NCBI GenBank assembly: GCA_030848705.1
Contig: CM061243.1
Location: 117,576,674 to 117,640,673 of the forward strand
From: Heracleum sosnowskyi
Lineage: Eukaryota; Streptophyta; Magnoliopsida; Apiales; Apiaceae
Reading direction: 5' to 3'
DNA: 64,000 bases
Shown here: one piece after another, positions 23,439-34,525 of the stretch
How positions within the stretch are numbered: position 1 is the first letter of the stretch
How the letters are laid out: the number at the start of each line of letters is the position of its first letter
Position numbers and translations under genes: made by a program
The notes under the pieces: model-generated
Seen by the model: only the letters and a program-made list of their open reading frames with translations
Told to the model about the DNA's origin: nothing
The model's database searches: none

Positions 23439-25252
23439 TGTGCAGAGGTGACAGCAGCTTTACCAGAAATGTTAATATCAGCTGAAGGGGTGACAGTAGG
23501 TTGCACTGCATCTTGGACAACAGGTTTGGTTGGGACAGCAACTTTGACTGCATCCTTAACAACAAGTTGGTCTGTGACAGCAACATTTACAGTGTCTTTG
23601 ACAGCAACTGAGGCTGTGACAGCATCTTCCTGAAGGTAAGATTCTCCTTGGAGGTTGAACAAGGCACTGGTTGTTCCACTTTCTGGAAGAGTTGTACCTT
23701 GTTCTAGCTCAGTGTTTGAAGGAGTGGTTTCCATCTCACTTTGAGAAATGAGTTCTTGTGGACCACTAGATGGGGGCTCATCCAAGATAGGAGATGGATG
23801 ATCAAAACCTGAAGGGTTGGGACTGTCCCCCTCTCTAGGTTGTGGAGAAGAAACAAAAGAATGAGTAGGGAAGGAAGAAGGTGAAGGTGGAGAAGTGAAT
23901 ATTCGCTGCTCCACAGAGTGAATTTGTGAAGTATCAATTGTTGAGGTGAAATCCTCACTGTGTCCTGACACCATGTGTGTTGCTACAAGTGGAGGCTCCT
24001 CATGAGGTGAAACATGAGGGTGTGCAGACTCTGTACAGGGTGCCTTGGGAGACATGCTAGTTTCAATAGATGTCCCTTGTTGAAAAGTAACATCTAGAGA
24101 GGTGTTTGATGCCATATTTACCTCTACAGTCTTTTGGGAGACTGCAGGGTGGCTGACAGTGGTTTTGGTCCTCGTAGCTCTCTTCTTCTTAGGCTCGAGA
24201 GGAACCACTGTGGGTTCTATTTGACTACCTTCCTTATTTGCTGCACTAGGTGCAGGAACTCCCTCTTGACTCTCAGTACTACCACCAACATCAGTTTCTA
24301 GGGGTCTTTTTCTGGATTCTTGGAAGGCTTGTCTCTGTACTTTGGGAAGTCTAGAGAACCTAGGCTGAATGTATGGTGTAGAATGTGGGTTAGCTGAATT
24401 TGGGTCTAATCCAGCCTCATCCTCGAGAGAGAAGGTTTCATACCCAGAGGGCAATGGAAAATCAAGGTTAGGCACTTGATCAACCATATGTTTGGTGAAG
24501 CAGAGTGGAATATGTGCATTTAAATTCTGTGAAGTGAGAGTTGTGTGTGTGTTTCTTTTCAAGACATTTCAAACATCTGTGCGAGGAGCATCTTCTTCAA
24601 AATCACATAGAGAATTAAGACATATCATTAGAAAGCGAGGATAAAGATTTACCTTCTTACCTATGGCAGATTTTAGGTGTGCCATGAGCAGTTTTCCAAC
24701 ATCCACCTTGTACCCATGGACAAGAGAGTGTGTGAGCTTCTTGATGTAGGTGGGAATCCCGTTCCAACCGGTGGTCTTTGTGGAGAACACCTTCACCATG
24801 GCATCAAGAATCATGCTCCATTCCTTCCTGAGATACTTCCTGTCCATTTCACCAGATAGGTACCACTTAGTTGTACCCTCTTCGAGAATGGGTCCTGAAT
24901 ACCCAATTTTCAAGAAGAGCTTCTTCAAGGTTACACCATCTGCAAGCTCTTTTAAGGTTTTCTCTGGTTCAAGCACAATTCCTAAAGCTGCATTGATGCC
25001 TTGAATAGTGAGACTGTAACTATTCTCTTTAATTTTGAACTTAATGGCGGCATTGTCACCATCTCCCTGAGCAACAGCTGACTCCCAGAAGTTTTCAATC
25101 CTTTCTAGGTCTAGAACAGGAGTTGAAGTAATAGTATACCCAAGATAGGACTTACTCAAAAAAGAAACAAGTCTTTTGAAATCCTCACCAGCATCATTTG
25201 GAGAATAGATACCAGCAAACTTAGTCTGAGAAATTGATTGTTTAGGAGCCAT
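23439..25252 (-). pseudogene. M2 additional ORF (aORF), one stop, C-terminus cut by CACTA
   Basis: The ATG at 25252 (MAPKQSISQTKFAG) opens a frame of about 605 codons with one TGA at 24571-24569. The first 225 residues are a mixed globular-looking region (LGYTITSTPVLDLERIENFWESA; ALGIVLEPEKTLKELADG; GWNGIPTYIKKLTHSLVHG), a pattern seen in plant retroelement aORFs. The second half is Pro/Ser-rich with many negative charges, and ends in Val-Ala-Val/Asp-Ala-Val repeats (23640-23440) that translate GCTGTCA motifs. No signal peptide or membrane helix is apparent. The reading runs into the CACTA terminus at 23438. Upstream lies a CT-rich leader and a TTTATAC box near 25375. Function unknown. Confidence 0.7.
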
Positions 25253-25962
25253 TGTTGTGAATAGAAGAAAAAAAGAAAAAAAGTTGAGTGAGTGGAGAAA
25301 GAAATAGAGAAGAAAGTTGTTTTGCTTTTTGGTTGTTCTGTGTTAGTTTTGATATTGTCTGATTAACTGTTGTATAAAGAGAGTAGCTCAAGTGTTACGC
25401 TGAAAAAGGGGTTAATTGAAATCGTTCTTTTACCCAGTAACTCCACCAGGTGGGTTACTCCCTTTATTTTCTGTCAACGTGGAGGTTGAATTGACGATTG
25501 TAACGGTCCACTACTGTTGACAGTAACCTATGCGCTGAAACAAACTATCAGAGACATTTGGTTTGATGACAGTATGTTTTGCTTGACAGTAACCTTGTCG
25601 CAAAAAATTACTATCATCGTTAAGTACATTAATGACAGTATCTTTTAAAACTTTTGACATAATGTTATTCACTGCTCTCAAGAAACTAACTGTCGTGCCA
25701 GACTGTGACAGCTACTTTTCTTGATAACAGTAACCCTTGCGGAAAAACAATTTACTGTCAAGATTTTTAATAGATTCTTTCATTAATTTACTTAACTCAA
25801 GAATCACCATTTACACATAGTCAATTAAATCAAGAATTTGTATTCATGCACAGGAGATTGATCAGACAACAAACACATATACATATCACACAAATAAGAA
25901 ACATGAAGCAGAATATGACCAGTTTTATTAATAAAATCATCTTAACAATGGAGAATTACAAA
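25253..25962 (-). other. M2 spacer with leader-like sequence and TGACAGTAAC motifs
   Basis: The part next to the aORF ATG is purine-rich on +, hence CT-rich on the coding strand (25255-25330), with a TATA-like TTTATACA near 25370-25380. From 25460 to 25770 there are about ten copies of GACAGTA, CTGTCA and TGTTGACAG. No ORF of note. Confidence 0.45.
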
Positions 25963-26226
25963 TTATGATTTCATGTTTTTATCAACTAATCCTAAAACTT
26001 CTGAGCGAGTTTCTTCTTCAGTGCTTTCTTCCTGCTTGAGGAGCACTTGAAGTTCTTTCTCTTGAACTTCCCACTTTGCCTCTTGAGTGGCCTTAGCAGT
26101 TTCCTCTTTCTCTTCTTCCTCCTCTAGGAATTCATCCACTTTCTGGAACATCTCTTCAATTACTTCTTTGTGCGAGGGCTCACACCATATTTTAGCTTTG
26201 AATTCGACTCTTACTTTGTTTTCCAT
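25963..26226 (-). CDS. M2 mini-gene: small charged coiled-coil protein (87 aa)
   Basis: Open frame from ATG at 26226 to a stop at 25965-25963. The product is 87 residues and strongly charged: MENKVRVEFKAKIWCEPSHK, then an uninterrupted Glu/Lys-rich helix with heptad-like Leu/Val spacing, ending VLGLVDKNMKS. A perfect TATAAAA (minus strand, 26276-26270) lies about 45 bases upstream of the ATG, leaving room for a very short leader. It sits between RNase H and the main aORF. I recognise no family. It could be a remnant of the aORF N-terminus, but the well-placed TATA box argues for a separate small transcript. Confidence 0.5.
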   Translation of the reverse strand: MENKVRVEFKAKIWCEPSHKEVIEEMFQKVDEFLEEEEEKEETAKATQEAKWEVQEKELQVLLKQEESTEEETRSEVLGLVDKNMKS

Positions 26227-26269
26227 TTTACCTTTTTCTGAATGTAAAACTAATATGGCCTAGGGTTCA

Positions 26270-26276
26270 TTTTATA
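26270..26276 (-). promoter_or_regulatory. TATA box for the M2 mini-gene
   Basis: Reads TATAAAA on the minus strand in the context GCCTATAAAATG, 44 bases before the ATG at 26226. Confidence 0.5.
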
Positions 26277-26630
26277 GGCATATTAGGTGAATCGTAAGGT
26301 AAACAGTCAACAGTTTGGAGTACCCATACAACTAGCACATATAGCAATTAAGAGATATGTCCTCCACTAATCCAATAATTAACACACACAAGACCAATCA
26401 ATGCAAATTCTTTGACCAATTTCTCAAACTTTGAGATTATTCAAGTTAATGACACACAAAGTCTAACTATCAACAATACGACTAGCACTTAAATCAAGTT
26501 TAGCAAAGTCATAGCAAACATGCTGTCGAAAATAAATAGAGACTGTGTGGACAGTAACTTCTCATAACAGTGACTTAAAAGCTACTGTCACAAGCTGCAT
26601 TTAGAATTTGAAAATGTAAAAACCAATAAG

Positions 26631-26851
26631 TTAACATACCAGATTAAGCATTCCCAATTTACTTACCAACCTGTTAAAGGTGGCTTCATCCAGTGGTTTA
26701 GTAAAGATGTCTGCAAGTTGCTTTTCTGTTGGGACATAGATCAGCTTCACAGTTCCTCTTTCAACATGCTCTCCTATGAAATGATGTCTGATATCAATGT
26801 GTTTTGTCCTAGAGTGTTGAACAGGATTGTCTGAGATGGCTATGGCACTAG
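26631..26851 (-). pseudogene. pol: M2 pol remnant: RNase H C-terminus
   Basis: The minus strand reads TSAIAISDNPVQHSRTKHID, then RHHFIGEHVERGTVKLIYVPTE and the copia end ADIFTKPLDEATFNRLVSKLGML. The upstream part is separated by the inserted M3 LTR. The first few codons of the local ORF (26852-26870) are LTR sequence, not RNase H. Confidence 0.9.
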
Positions 26852-27346
26852 TGTTAGGCCGAATACACAATATATAATCAAGTATATGTATGAGAATAAC
26901 AATAAGAATACTGTTTATGAATAATAAACTGTATGGAATTAATAACTCCTCTCTCGGTGATGTAAAATATCACAGAGAGCTTCTAGGTTTCAAGAATAAT
27001 CTTTCAAGTATTCGCATCCCTTTTAGGGTTAACCTATCTGTGTTTATATAGTACACAGCTACATACAATCTTTAATTGATATTCCTATAAATCAGCTATA
27101 CAATTAATATCAATTTAGAATTGCTTCTATCTTCTGTTCCGTTTCCTTAGCCATCACGATATCTCTTTGCTTCTATCCTTCTTCAAAGTATATCGCTTCT
27201 AGAATCTTCATTGTGTATAACACCGACAGCTAAGCAAAATCTGACTGTCAGAGTTTAACAAACTCTGACCAGTCTTCCAGCTAAACTCTGATAGTATCCT
27301 GATACTTTAAACACTGATAAACAAACATCAGCAATTATATCTAACA
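26852..27346 (-). repeat. M3 3' LTR
   Basis: On the minus strand it starts TGTTAGATAT after the polypurine tract and ends CGGCCTAACA, inserted in the M2 RNase H codons. The adjacent five bases ACTAG (26847-26851) would be the target duplication; the partner copy was not found. It contains CAGAGTTTAAC, AAACTCTGAC and TAAACTCTGATAG within 70 bases (27243-27300). Confidence 0.85.
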
Positions 27347-27360
27347 ATCTCCCCCAACTT
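27347..27360 (-). promoter_or_regulatory. M3 polypurine tract
   Basis: The minus strand reads AAGTTGGGGGAGAT, then the LTR start TGTTAGA. This is the plus-strand primer position in a copia element. Confidence 0.85.
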
Positions 27361-27488
27361 GTGCAAAAAAAATGTACAAGTTAACAGATAATTGATGATG
27401 TCAAAACATATAACAAATGCAGTGTTTATAAAATCACAGAGTTTATATTTAACTTAGAACAGAAAACTTAAAAACTTACAGACTCCAT

Positions 27489-29572
27489 TTACTTAATCTC
27501 TTCAATATCAGGTACAGTTCTAATATAGTCCATAAGCAATCTTCTTTCAGCTCTTTCAAGCTCAGCTACCATTATCTCCTTCAGTTCCTTTAACTCTGGA
27601 TCATTCTCTCCAGTTTGATAAATAGCAGCTCTCAGAGCATAAATACTATTCTTCCTCATTTCATTACCCAGCTTTATTATGAAGGATTTATCTGATTCCA
27701 GATTAAATTCCAACACTTTTATTCCAAGAGCTGTTGTAAGTTTTGCACTGTTCCTCTTCATCTCCACAAGCTTTCCATTATAATCTCTGTACTTTGGTAT
27801 ATAAGAACCTACATACTTTAGGCCACTGAGGACTCTAGCTTTCATCATTCTTCTTCTTAATACCTCAGCTGCTTGTTGAGTTCTTTGATTTTTAACTTTC
27901 AGTAGATACAACACATACTCCAGCTCCTCCTTCATTTTCAGGTCAATATCAGCTTCTCCAACTCTGTATACTCTTCCATCAGTCTTGAAGTATAACAGAA
28001 AATCTCTTTTCAAACCTCTATGGTGTACTAACTGAACAGAATCCAAAGAATCAAGATTTTCTTGAGTCACACCAATACCAGGTTCAGCTAATGAGGTATG
28101 ATCAATAGGACTGTTATTCACCCTCTTCTATCTATGAGATCCTAAACCAGATCTATCTCGAGATTCTTTGCCCATGATGGTTCTGCTTTGAAGAATATTT
28201 TCATTTCTAGGAATCAGAGAATGTTGAACTGTAATTGGTTTAACAAAGGTCCTTTGAAGTTGAGAAGATACCAGAGTCTGTACAACTTGAGTAGTATCAG
28301 TGGTTGTCACGGCTTCCAATGATTTATCAACTTGAGCATTGTCAGAGGTTGATTGAACTTTCTTCAGTACTTGTGGTTCTTCTACTAACTTCCCTTTGCC
28401 TTTATCAAGACTGGTTTCAACTGGCCTTCTTGAATATTGTAAACTCTGTTGAGAATTTACATTTTCTTTGATAATAATCCCTTTCTCTTTAGGCCTTGAA
28501 ACTTTAACAGCCTTCTTGACTTTTCCAGACTTCAAATTCTTTTCATGCTCTTCAGCCAGCATCTTTTCTTCAGCTAGAACATCTTCAATCGTTGCATTTG
28601 TACCATGCTCTTTCAGAAACAACTGAGCTGTAATCTCTTCATCAGTATTTGGTTGAGAAGTGAGCAATAAGCTTCTAGCTTTTGAAGAAGATTGAGCTGC
28701 AGTGTTTAATCTATCAGAGTTTGTCTTAGCTATAGCAGAGTTTGACCTCAGTCTCCTTTGCTCTTGAATTGATTTTGACCTAAACTCTTTGTCTCTTGCT
28801 CCACCATCACAAGCATCATCCTTCTTGCTCAGAGTTTGAGATTTCTTGCATTTGTCTTTGAATACTCTCTCCCCCTTTTTGACATCATCGGGAATTAACC
28901 CTGATGTGAGCAATTCAAGTGAAGCAGCAATTGAATCAATCTTATCAGACATGACATTTTGATTTTCTTCAACTTTGCTTAGCCTGGTTCTTATAGCCTC
29001 CTGATCTCTAGAGAAAGAAAATTTTTCTTGCTTCAAAGTCAGTTCCCTTGCAGCCACATCATTTCTCAACCCAGTAACATCTTTCTGAGTTTCATCAAAA
29101 TGATTCTTAAGAGACTTTACTTGTACAATTGTAGCTGTAATATGTGCAAGAAGCTCAGGATTTGTGATAGTAGCATCAGTCTTGGTCACAAATTCAGCTG
29201 CTCTCTGATCAGGAAAGATACATTCATGACTTGACCAATTTGCAAAGTACATGTTTTGATAATGAGCCTCAGCAGCATGATAAGATGTTGAATAGTGGTT
29301 GGAGTGACCACAAACTCTTGGTCTTCAAACTCAAAAACAATTGAAGGAGTTCCAGATTCTCCTCCATCATCATAGACGCCTGTCTCCCAGAAAGCTTTGA
29401 TTTGCAATCCAGAAAGCTTCGCTGGTCCAACAAGAGCTTGCCCAATATCAGACTGAGCAAGGAAATTCTGAAACAAATGAAACGCCTCCGGTGCGTTCTC
29501 ATTACTCAAAGGTGCTGCATAGTTGTTAGGAATGAACTCTAACCCAACAGAGTGAAAAACAGTGGTTGCCAT
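27489..29572 (-). pseudogene. M3 additional ORF (aORF), broken
   Basis: Three open blocks on the minus strand. 29572-29186 starts with ATG (MATTVFHSVGLEFIPNNYAAP), contains an AFWETGVYDD and a VFEFEDQEFVVTPTTIQHLI segment, and ends in a frame change. 29252-28128 has a heptad-rich coiled coil (VKSLKNHFDETQKDVTGLRN; RLSKVEENQNVMSDKIDSIA) followed by DDVKKGERVFK, which is encoded by a polypurine tract. After a TAG at 28130-28128 the same frame continues as 28121-27489, a basic helix-rich C-terminus (LLYFKTDGRVYRVGEADI). The DVKKGE region and C-terminus are recognisably related to the P1 aORF, which shows what P1 lost to the P2 insertion. Function unknown. Confidence 0.75.
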
Positions 29573-30522
29573 TAGAAACAGAATTGAAAATTATCAGAGA
29601 ATAAGCCTTGAAAAGTGTTTGAAAAATTGATGCAGAAAAGTGTTTGTGAAAATGTCTGTGAATAGAGTAAGTTTGTAAAGAATATGAACGTTGTGTGTAT
29701 AATGATTAAATAAGAAATACAAGATTTAAAACTGAAGAGTTTTAATCATTAAGACACACAACTGGCTTACTCGTGAAGTGTGTGAGTGGGACAGGTGTCA
29801 CACATGCAGTAATTGCCAGCAGTATCGTGGTAGTTTCCAACACGCATGCGCAGTAAAAACAGGCAATAATTACTGCTATTTATACGTTTCATCATTTTCA
29901 AAACGCATACAAACCGTTGTCAATCATACTCTCTATTTTCAAAAATAATGTTCCTAAAAAATTATGAAATGTCTGAAACACATTTATTTATTTTAATCAT
30001 CAGAGATTAAAAATAAATTACCTCGGCGTAGAGTACACAGTTCATCAGTGTTTATCAATTCTCCAACATCATTAATAAACTCTTTTCTCAAAATGCACAG
30101 TTGTGAGTATTTGTGTGTGAATAGCAGAGTTTACTGAATGTAAATATTTAGAGCATCTCAAAGTGCATAAAATCCACAAATTAAATTAGTAAAAGCTGGT
30201 TGCCCAAACTCTCATATATACAACAAAATCTGATGTCATCTAAACTCTGTACCTATGTATTTATTATATTCACCCCCTGTAATTTTTTTTTCCCAGTAAT
30301 CAGAGATTGGCACTAGTCACCAAAAATTTTAGAAATTTTAGCCCTTATTTCATACAATAAGTTCCTGGGTCTTCCTAGGCACAACATGATCTCAAAGGAA
30401 TTTGTGCATGTTTTTGCATCTTTTGCTTGGGGGTGAAGTAGCAGCAACTATTTACAAGAGTTTAGACTGACATCATTTAACATATATAATTTATGAGAGA
30501 AAGTGCAAACAGCTAATACCCA
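29573..30522 (-). other. M3 spacer upstream of the aORF
   Basis: AT-rich, with no gene. It contains CAGAGTTTA-type motifs at about 30126, 30240 and 30460, a TATA-like TTATACACAC near 29690, and poly-pyrimidine stretches. The right end is the junction with the M4 gag: gag similarity ends after RGARDL near 30522. Confidence 0.5.
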
Positions 30523-31129
30523 GATCTCTTGCTCCTCTAATGGCAGATATTTTGTGCTCCAAATGACGTGGAAGTGTAAGTAGGAACTTCTTGTTAATTT
30601 CCTTGATAGTGTAGCGCTTCCCATTGAGATTCAGATCATTGATTAATTTGTTGTATCTCTCAAAAACCTCAGAGATACCTTCACCAGGGTTTGATCTGAA
30701 ATGCTCATATTGAGAGGTGAGAATTTCCAGCTTATTCTCTCTAACTTCCTCTGTCCCCTCATTGATTATCTCTATAGTTTCCCAAATGTGTTTGGCAGTA
30801 TCACAGTTTAGGACATGATTATGCATGATAGGATCAAGACAATCAACAAGGATCAACTATAGACATGCATCCAAGGTAACATCCTCTTTTTCATCAGGAG
30901 TGTAGTCCTTGGGATCCTTAGGGTACATCCTAGCAGCCCTAGTAACAACATCATTCTCTATTAGCTCTCCCTCAATAATCATAGGGAGTCTTGGTCCATT
31001 CTTCAGCACATCAACATATTTAACATTAGCAACTTTAAGAAATAGGAGCATTTTCTTCTTCCACATAGGATAATGCTCCTTGCTGAACATGGGGATTTTG
31101 ACTGTACCCACTTTCTATGTAGTAGACAT
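30523..31129 (-). pseudogene. gag: M4 gag N-terminal fragment with two stops
   Basis: The ATG at 31129 is followed after four codons by TAG (31117-31115). The same frame continues with VGTVKIPMFSKEHYPMWKKK, a UBN2-type copia capsid start, has a second TAG at 30859-30857, and goes on through LDPIMHNHVLNCDTAKHIWE and LEILTSQYEHFRSNPGE. Similarity to gag ends at RGARDL near 30522. Confidence 0.85.
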
Positions 31130-31218
31130 CTTTTGAGATTTTTAGGAATAATAAAAAATTCAGAGTTTAAGAAAAATCTCAAAACAATTGGATCTTTGAT
31201 TTGTATATCAATCAAAAG

Positions 31219-31232
31219 GCTCTGATGCCAAT
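31219..31232 (-). promoter_or_regulatory. M4 primer-binding site (one mismatch)
   Basis: The minus strand reads ATTGGCATCAGAGC, one base different from the tRNA-Met type site of P2 and M1. Confidence 0.8.
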
Positions 31233-32765
31233 TGTTAGGTCCTGATAAGTTTGTAGAAGGGGGGTTGAATACAAACTATACCGTTTTATCAAATTTGTTC
31301 TGTTTAGAATAAAACAATTCAATGAACAAATTATGGCGGAATAAAATGAAACAAGATTCAAGTTAAATAAAACTATATTAAACTTGAAGGGTGTTACAAA
31401 TGAGGTACTGATTACAAGATTGAATCTCAAACTAATTAAAACAAATCTAGAATAAATTCGACATGAATTTATCTATTTTTGTAATAAAAAAGATATAACA
31501 ATATTTGATAATTTGAGATACGTTCTAGGGATAAAAATCCGCTAGATAGTCAAAGCAGTACAAGTAAATGAATTCTAGTGGTTTAGATTTAACACAATGA
31601 TTTTCTAGAATTAATTCACTCAAGAAATTTGATCCGGTAGTGTTCTTGATTTTCTTGACAGAAAGTTCACTTGATAGATATTATGTTGATAATCCTTCTG
31701 TCTGTCTTGATAATTTGATATATATCAAATTACTTTTGTAATCCACTTGACACAAAAGCCTGCACGTTTCTGCTTTTCATTGCACTAGGAATGACTATCA
31801 AAATAGTCTAAAAAGACTATTTTTAAGCCTGGAATGACTATGCTTTGTACTGGAATGACTATCAGAATTTAGGAGAATTAATTTAGAATAAACAAAAATG
31901 AACTAGGATGACTAGCAGGATGACTATCGGGATGACTATCCCTGATAGTCATTCCAGTTCATTTTTAATCAAAATGACTTGGAATGACTAGCGGGATGAC
32001 TATCATGGGTAGTCATTCCAGTTCATTTTAATTAAGCAATTCTATTTTAATTCTAATTCTATTTTAAATTAATTCTACTAATTAATTTATTTCATAAATT
32101 AATTCTGATGAATTAATTTATTCAATAACTTAATTACTTAATTTATTTGTTAAATTAATTCTCGAGAATTAATTTAATAAATAAATTAATAACTAATTTA
32201 AAAGAGAATTTAAATTCTTACAAGATAACATTCTAATTTAAATTAATTCTAATAATTAATTTATTTCATAAACTAATTCTGATGAATTAATTTATTCAAT
32301 AAATTAATAACTAATTTAAAAGAGAATGTAAATTCTTACAAGATAGTAAAACCAGCCCTTGAACCACTTGAACTTGATGAAGAATATCCATTGTCTCAGG
32401 TTGTCATTTGATGCACTGTCTGGTTCATAAATGACTAACTTCAATGTATGTTCTTCATCTTGACTTTAAGCTATGGTCCATTGTCTGCTTTTGACTGTTG
32501 TTCAACCTTTGTAACCTGTACATTTGTTATCACAAATCTGAAACCTCTGTCACTTTAATAAATCCACATCTTTGAAGACTTCACTGAGGCTTGAACAAAT
32601 AATTGAACTTCTTTCAATGTAGTATTTCTTCAAATCTGTAGGATGACTTTAATCTGTATTCTTCTGACAGATATGATCTTCTGAGATTCCTGTGACTGTG
32701 ACAATTGAATTATTACTTACTTATTACAAACTTGTTTAAGTTGAGTTGAATCCTCGATGTAAACA
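31233..32765 (-). repeat. M4 5' LTR
   Basis: The end next to the primer site is GGACCTAACA. The far end is tentatively TGTTTACATC at 32765. It contains about ten copies of GGATGACTATC, GGAATGACTATC or the reverse GATAGTCATTCC (31790-32030), and a local duplication of an AT-rich unit (GAATTAATTTATTCAATAA, then TAACTAATTTAAAAGAGAAT) at about 32105-32230 and 32280-32345. The outer border is approximate. Confidence 0.6.
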
Positions 32766-33521
32766 AATAGGCCTAAACATATGCCTTTCATATAAGCCCT
32801 TACTACTTGAGTTATCTTATCGCTCTCAATTACACATATAAATTACTCTTTCCCTCCCACTCATTTTGTCCCCAATAAAATTTTCACATTTTATTCAATC
32901 ACACTAAACCAACTAATTTACCAAAAAATATATTATTTTTCAAATAAGTTAACATAATTAGTACTTAATTTAACATATTAACTTAAAGTGGACAATAATA
33001 TTAGGACGAAGTGTTCTAAAAATCGTCCGATTTTTCAAAAATTGTCGATAAATCGCCGATTTATCGTTTAAAAATATTTGACCGATTCGATTTTTGAAAT
33101 CCGATATATCGCTATGAATTATTTTTAAATGGTTTATTATATTATATATAAGGCTAATATATTAAATATATTTAAAATATTACAATTTATCCGATTTTTG
33201 TTTGGATTTTTCATTCCGATAAATCCCCGATTTGTCGATAAATCGCTATACGGTACCTCAACCGATTTGTTCCAATTTCCGAAATCTACCACCATGGGAC
33301 GATCAGAATAAAAAAATATGAACACAGTAGAAAATATGATTAAAATGAATGGGACAGATAAAATTATTGTTGGGAAAAGTATTTATCCCTTTTTTTTTAC
33401 CTCCCATGGGATCGGAATAGAAATTCGTTTGATGATATGTAATCCCCTATACGTCTATATAGTATACACTAGTCAGGAGTCACCACTCACCAGTCACCAC
33501 TCACCACTACACGGTACCAAT
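32766..33521. other. AT-rich non-coding DNA with CGATAAATCG inverted repeats
   Basis: No gene. Between 33020 and 33260 there are several copies of CGATAAATCG and its relatives, including CGATAAATC-GCC-GATTTATCG (about 33046-33066). A short repeat of CACCACTCACCAGT lies at about 33480-33512. Origin unresolved; it may be part of the CACTA element ending at 34649. Confidence 0.4.
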
Positions 33522-33524
33522 TTA

Positions 33525-33970
33525 GGGGTCGTTTGGTTCGCTGGTATCAGGAATCAGGTATGGGTTTAGAATGAGCAAAACCCATACCTCATGTTTGGTT
33601 CAAATTCTTTTATTGTCAAACCCATACCTCAAACCCCCAAACTATGAGTTTTTGATACCCTAGTGGGGAGGTGGGTATGAAAATAAGGGTATGGGTATCA
33701 ACTTTATATCATTTATTAATTTCATGCAAAAAAACATTATGAATATTAAAAATTATTTTGTATACAAAAAATGATATTGATAACAATAAAATATTTTTAA
33801 CTTTTTTTTATAATATAATAAATTAATTTAATATATAATTTAATATCATTTTAAATATCATTCCTGGACTGAACCAAACACATAATATCATAAATGATTT
33901 TTCAACCCCATACCACCTCAACCCGATTCCTGATTCCAAACCTATACCACTCTTTGAACCAAACGACCCC
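33525..33970. mobile_element. Tourist-like (PIF/Harbinger) MITE, 446 bp
   Basis: The perfect 15-base terminal inverted repeat GGGGTCGTTTGGTTC (33525-33539) is mirrored by GAACCAAACGACCCC ending at 33970. Beyond this the arms stay partly complementary (GGTAT, GATTC and CAGGAATC elements). Both ends are flanked by TTA (33522-33524 and 33971-33973), the target duplication of Tourist/Harbinger elements. No coding capacity. Confidence 0.9.
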
Positions 33971-33973
33971 TTA

Positions 33974-34525
33974 ATTACTTATTCGGTTTAAAAAATTGCC
34001 TATAATCACGTGTTATCTACCCGACAGCCTTATCCACGTCCGCAAATATAACTTCCCTTACAAAAAATGATTAAATAGATGATGAATGCCTTTTACTTAT
34101 ATTTACGTCAAAAGTAAAAACTCTTTTGAAAATGAAAAGTCATATATATCTATACTAGTGATGAAAAAGTTAAAATGAATTTAAATATTTAAATTTGATT
34201 GAAGAATATAATGTAAATTTATACCTCATCAAAATATAATTAATATATAATAAAATATAAAGTTAGTTTGAAGTAAACATATAATACATCTTCGATCAAA
34301 AGCGGTAATATTAAAAATAGATATCCATTCATTAATAAAATTCAGTATGTGTTCTTTTACTATATATTTTATATATTATTTTTCATAAAATGAGATATAG
34401 ATGATATTTAACGATCGTGGAAGAATAAAGAGCGGTAAACCAATCAGTTTGTGCGACGAGTTGGATGATTATGAAAGGTAATTGACACGTGAGACCAATT
34501 TTGACACATCACCCTATAAAAATAA
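33974..34525. other. AT-rich non-coding DNA
   Basis: No ORF or conserved feature recognised. Probably interior of the CACTA element whose end is at 34649, or host DNA. Confidence 0.3.

Larger units (their letters stand above)
23439..26851 (-). mobile_element. Ty1/copia retrotransposon M2, 3' part only, minus strand
   Basis: On the minus strand: the last 70 or so codons of RNase H (26851-26631), a spacer with a mini-gene, then the aORF cut by CACTA segment A. Its upstream side is interrupted by the LTR of M3. LTRs of M2 are not in the window. The motif TGACAGTAAC/TGACAGCAAC recurs in spacer and aORF. Confidence 0.75.
26852..30522 (-). mobile_element. Ty1/copia retrotransposon M3, aORF plus 3' LTR, no pol
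   Basis: On the minus strand: a spacer (30522-29573), an aORF, a polypurine tract and a 495-bp 3' LTR inserted into the RNase H of M2. The whole of pol is missing. At the right it meets a gag fragment whose LTR differs in sequence, so this is a chimera or a large deletion. Its motif CAGAGTTTA/AAACTCTG occurs in LTR, aORF and spacer. Confidence 0.7.
30522..32765 (-). mobile_element. Ty1/copia retrotransposon M4, 5' LTR and gag start only
   Basis: On the minus strand: a long LTR, a primer-binding site with one mismatch, and about 600 bases of gag. Its LTR end (GGACCTAACA) matches that of P2 and differs from the M3 LTR, so it is not the 5' end of M3. Pol and everything downstream are missing. 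Confidence 0.7.

Noticed and set aside
26631..26870. Complete small gene starting at 26870
   Set aside because: The first codons are M3 LTR sequence; the rest is the tail of M2 RNase H.
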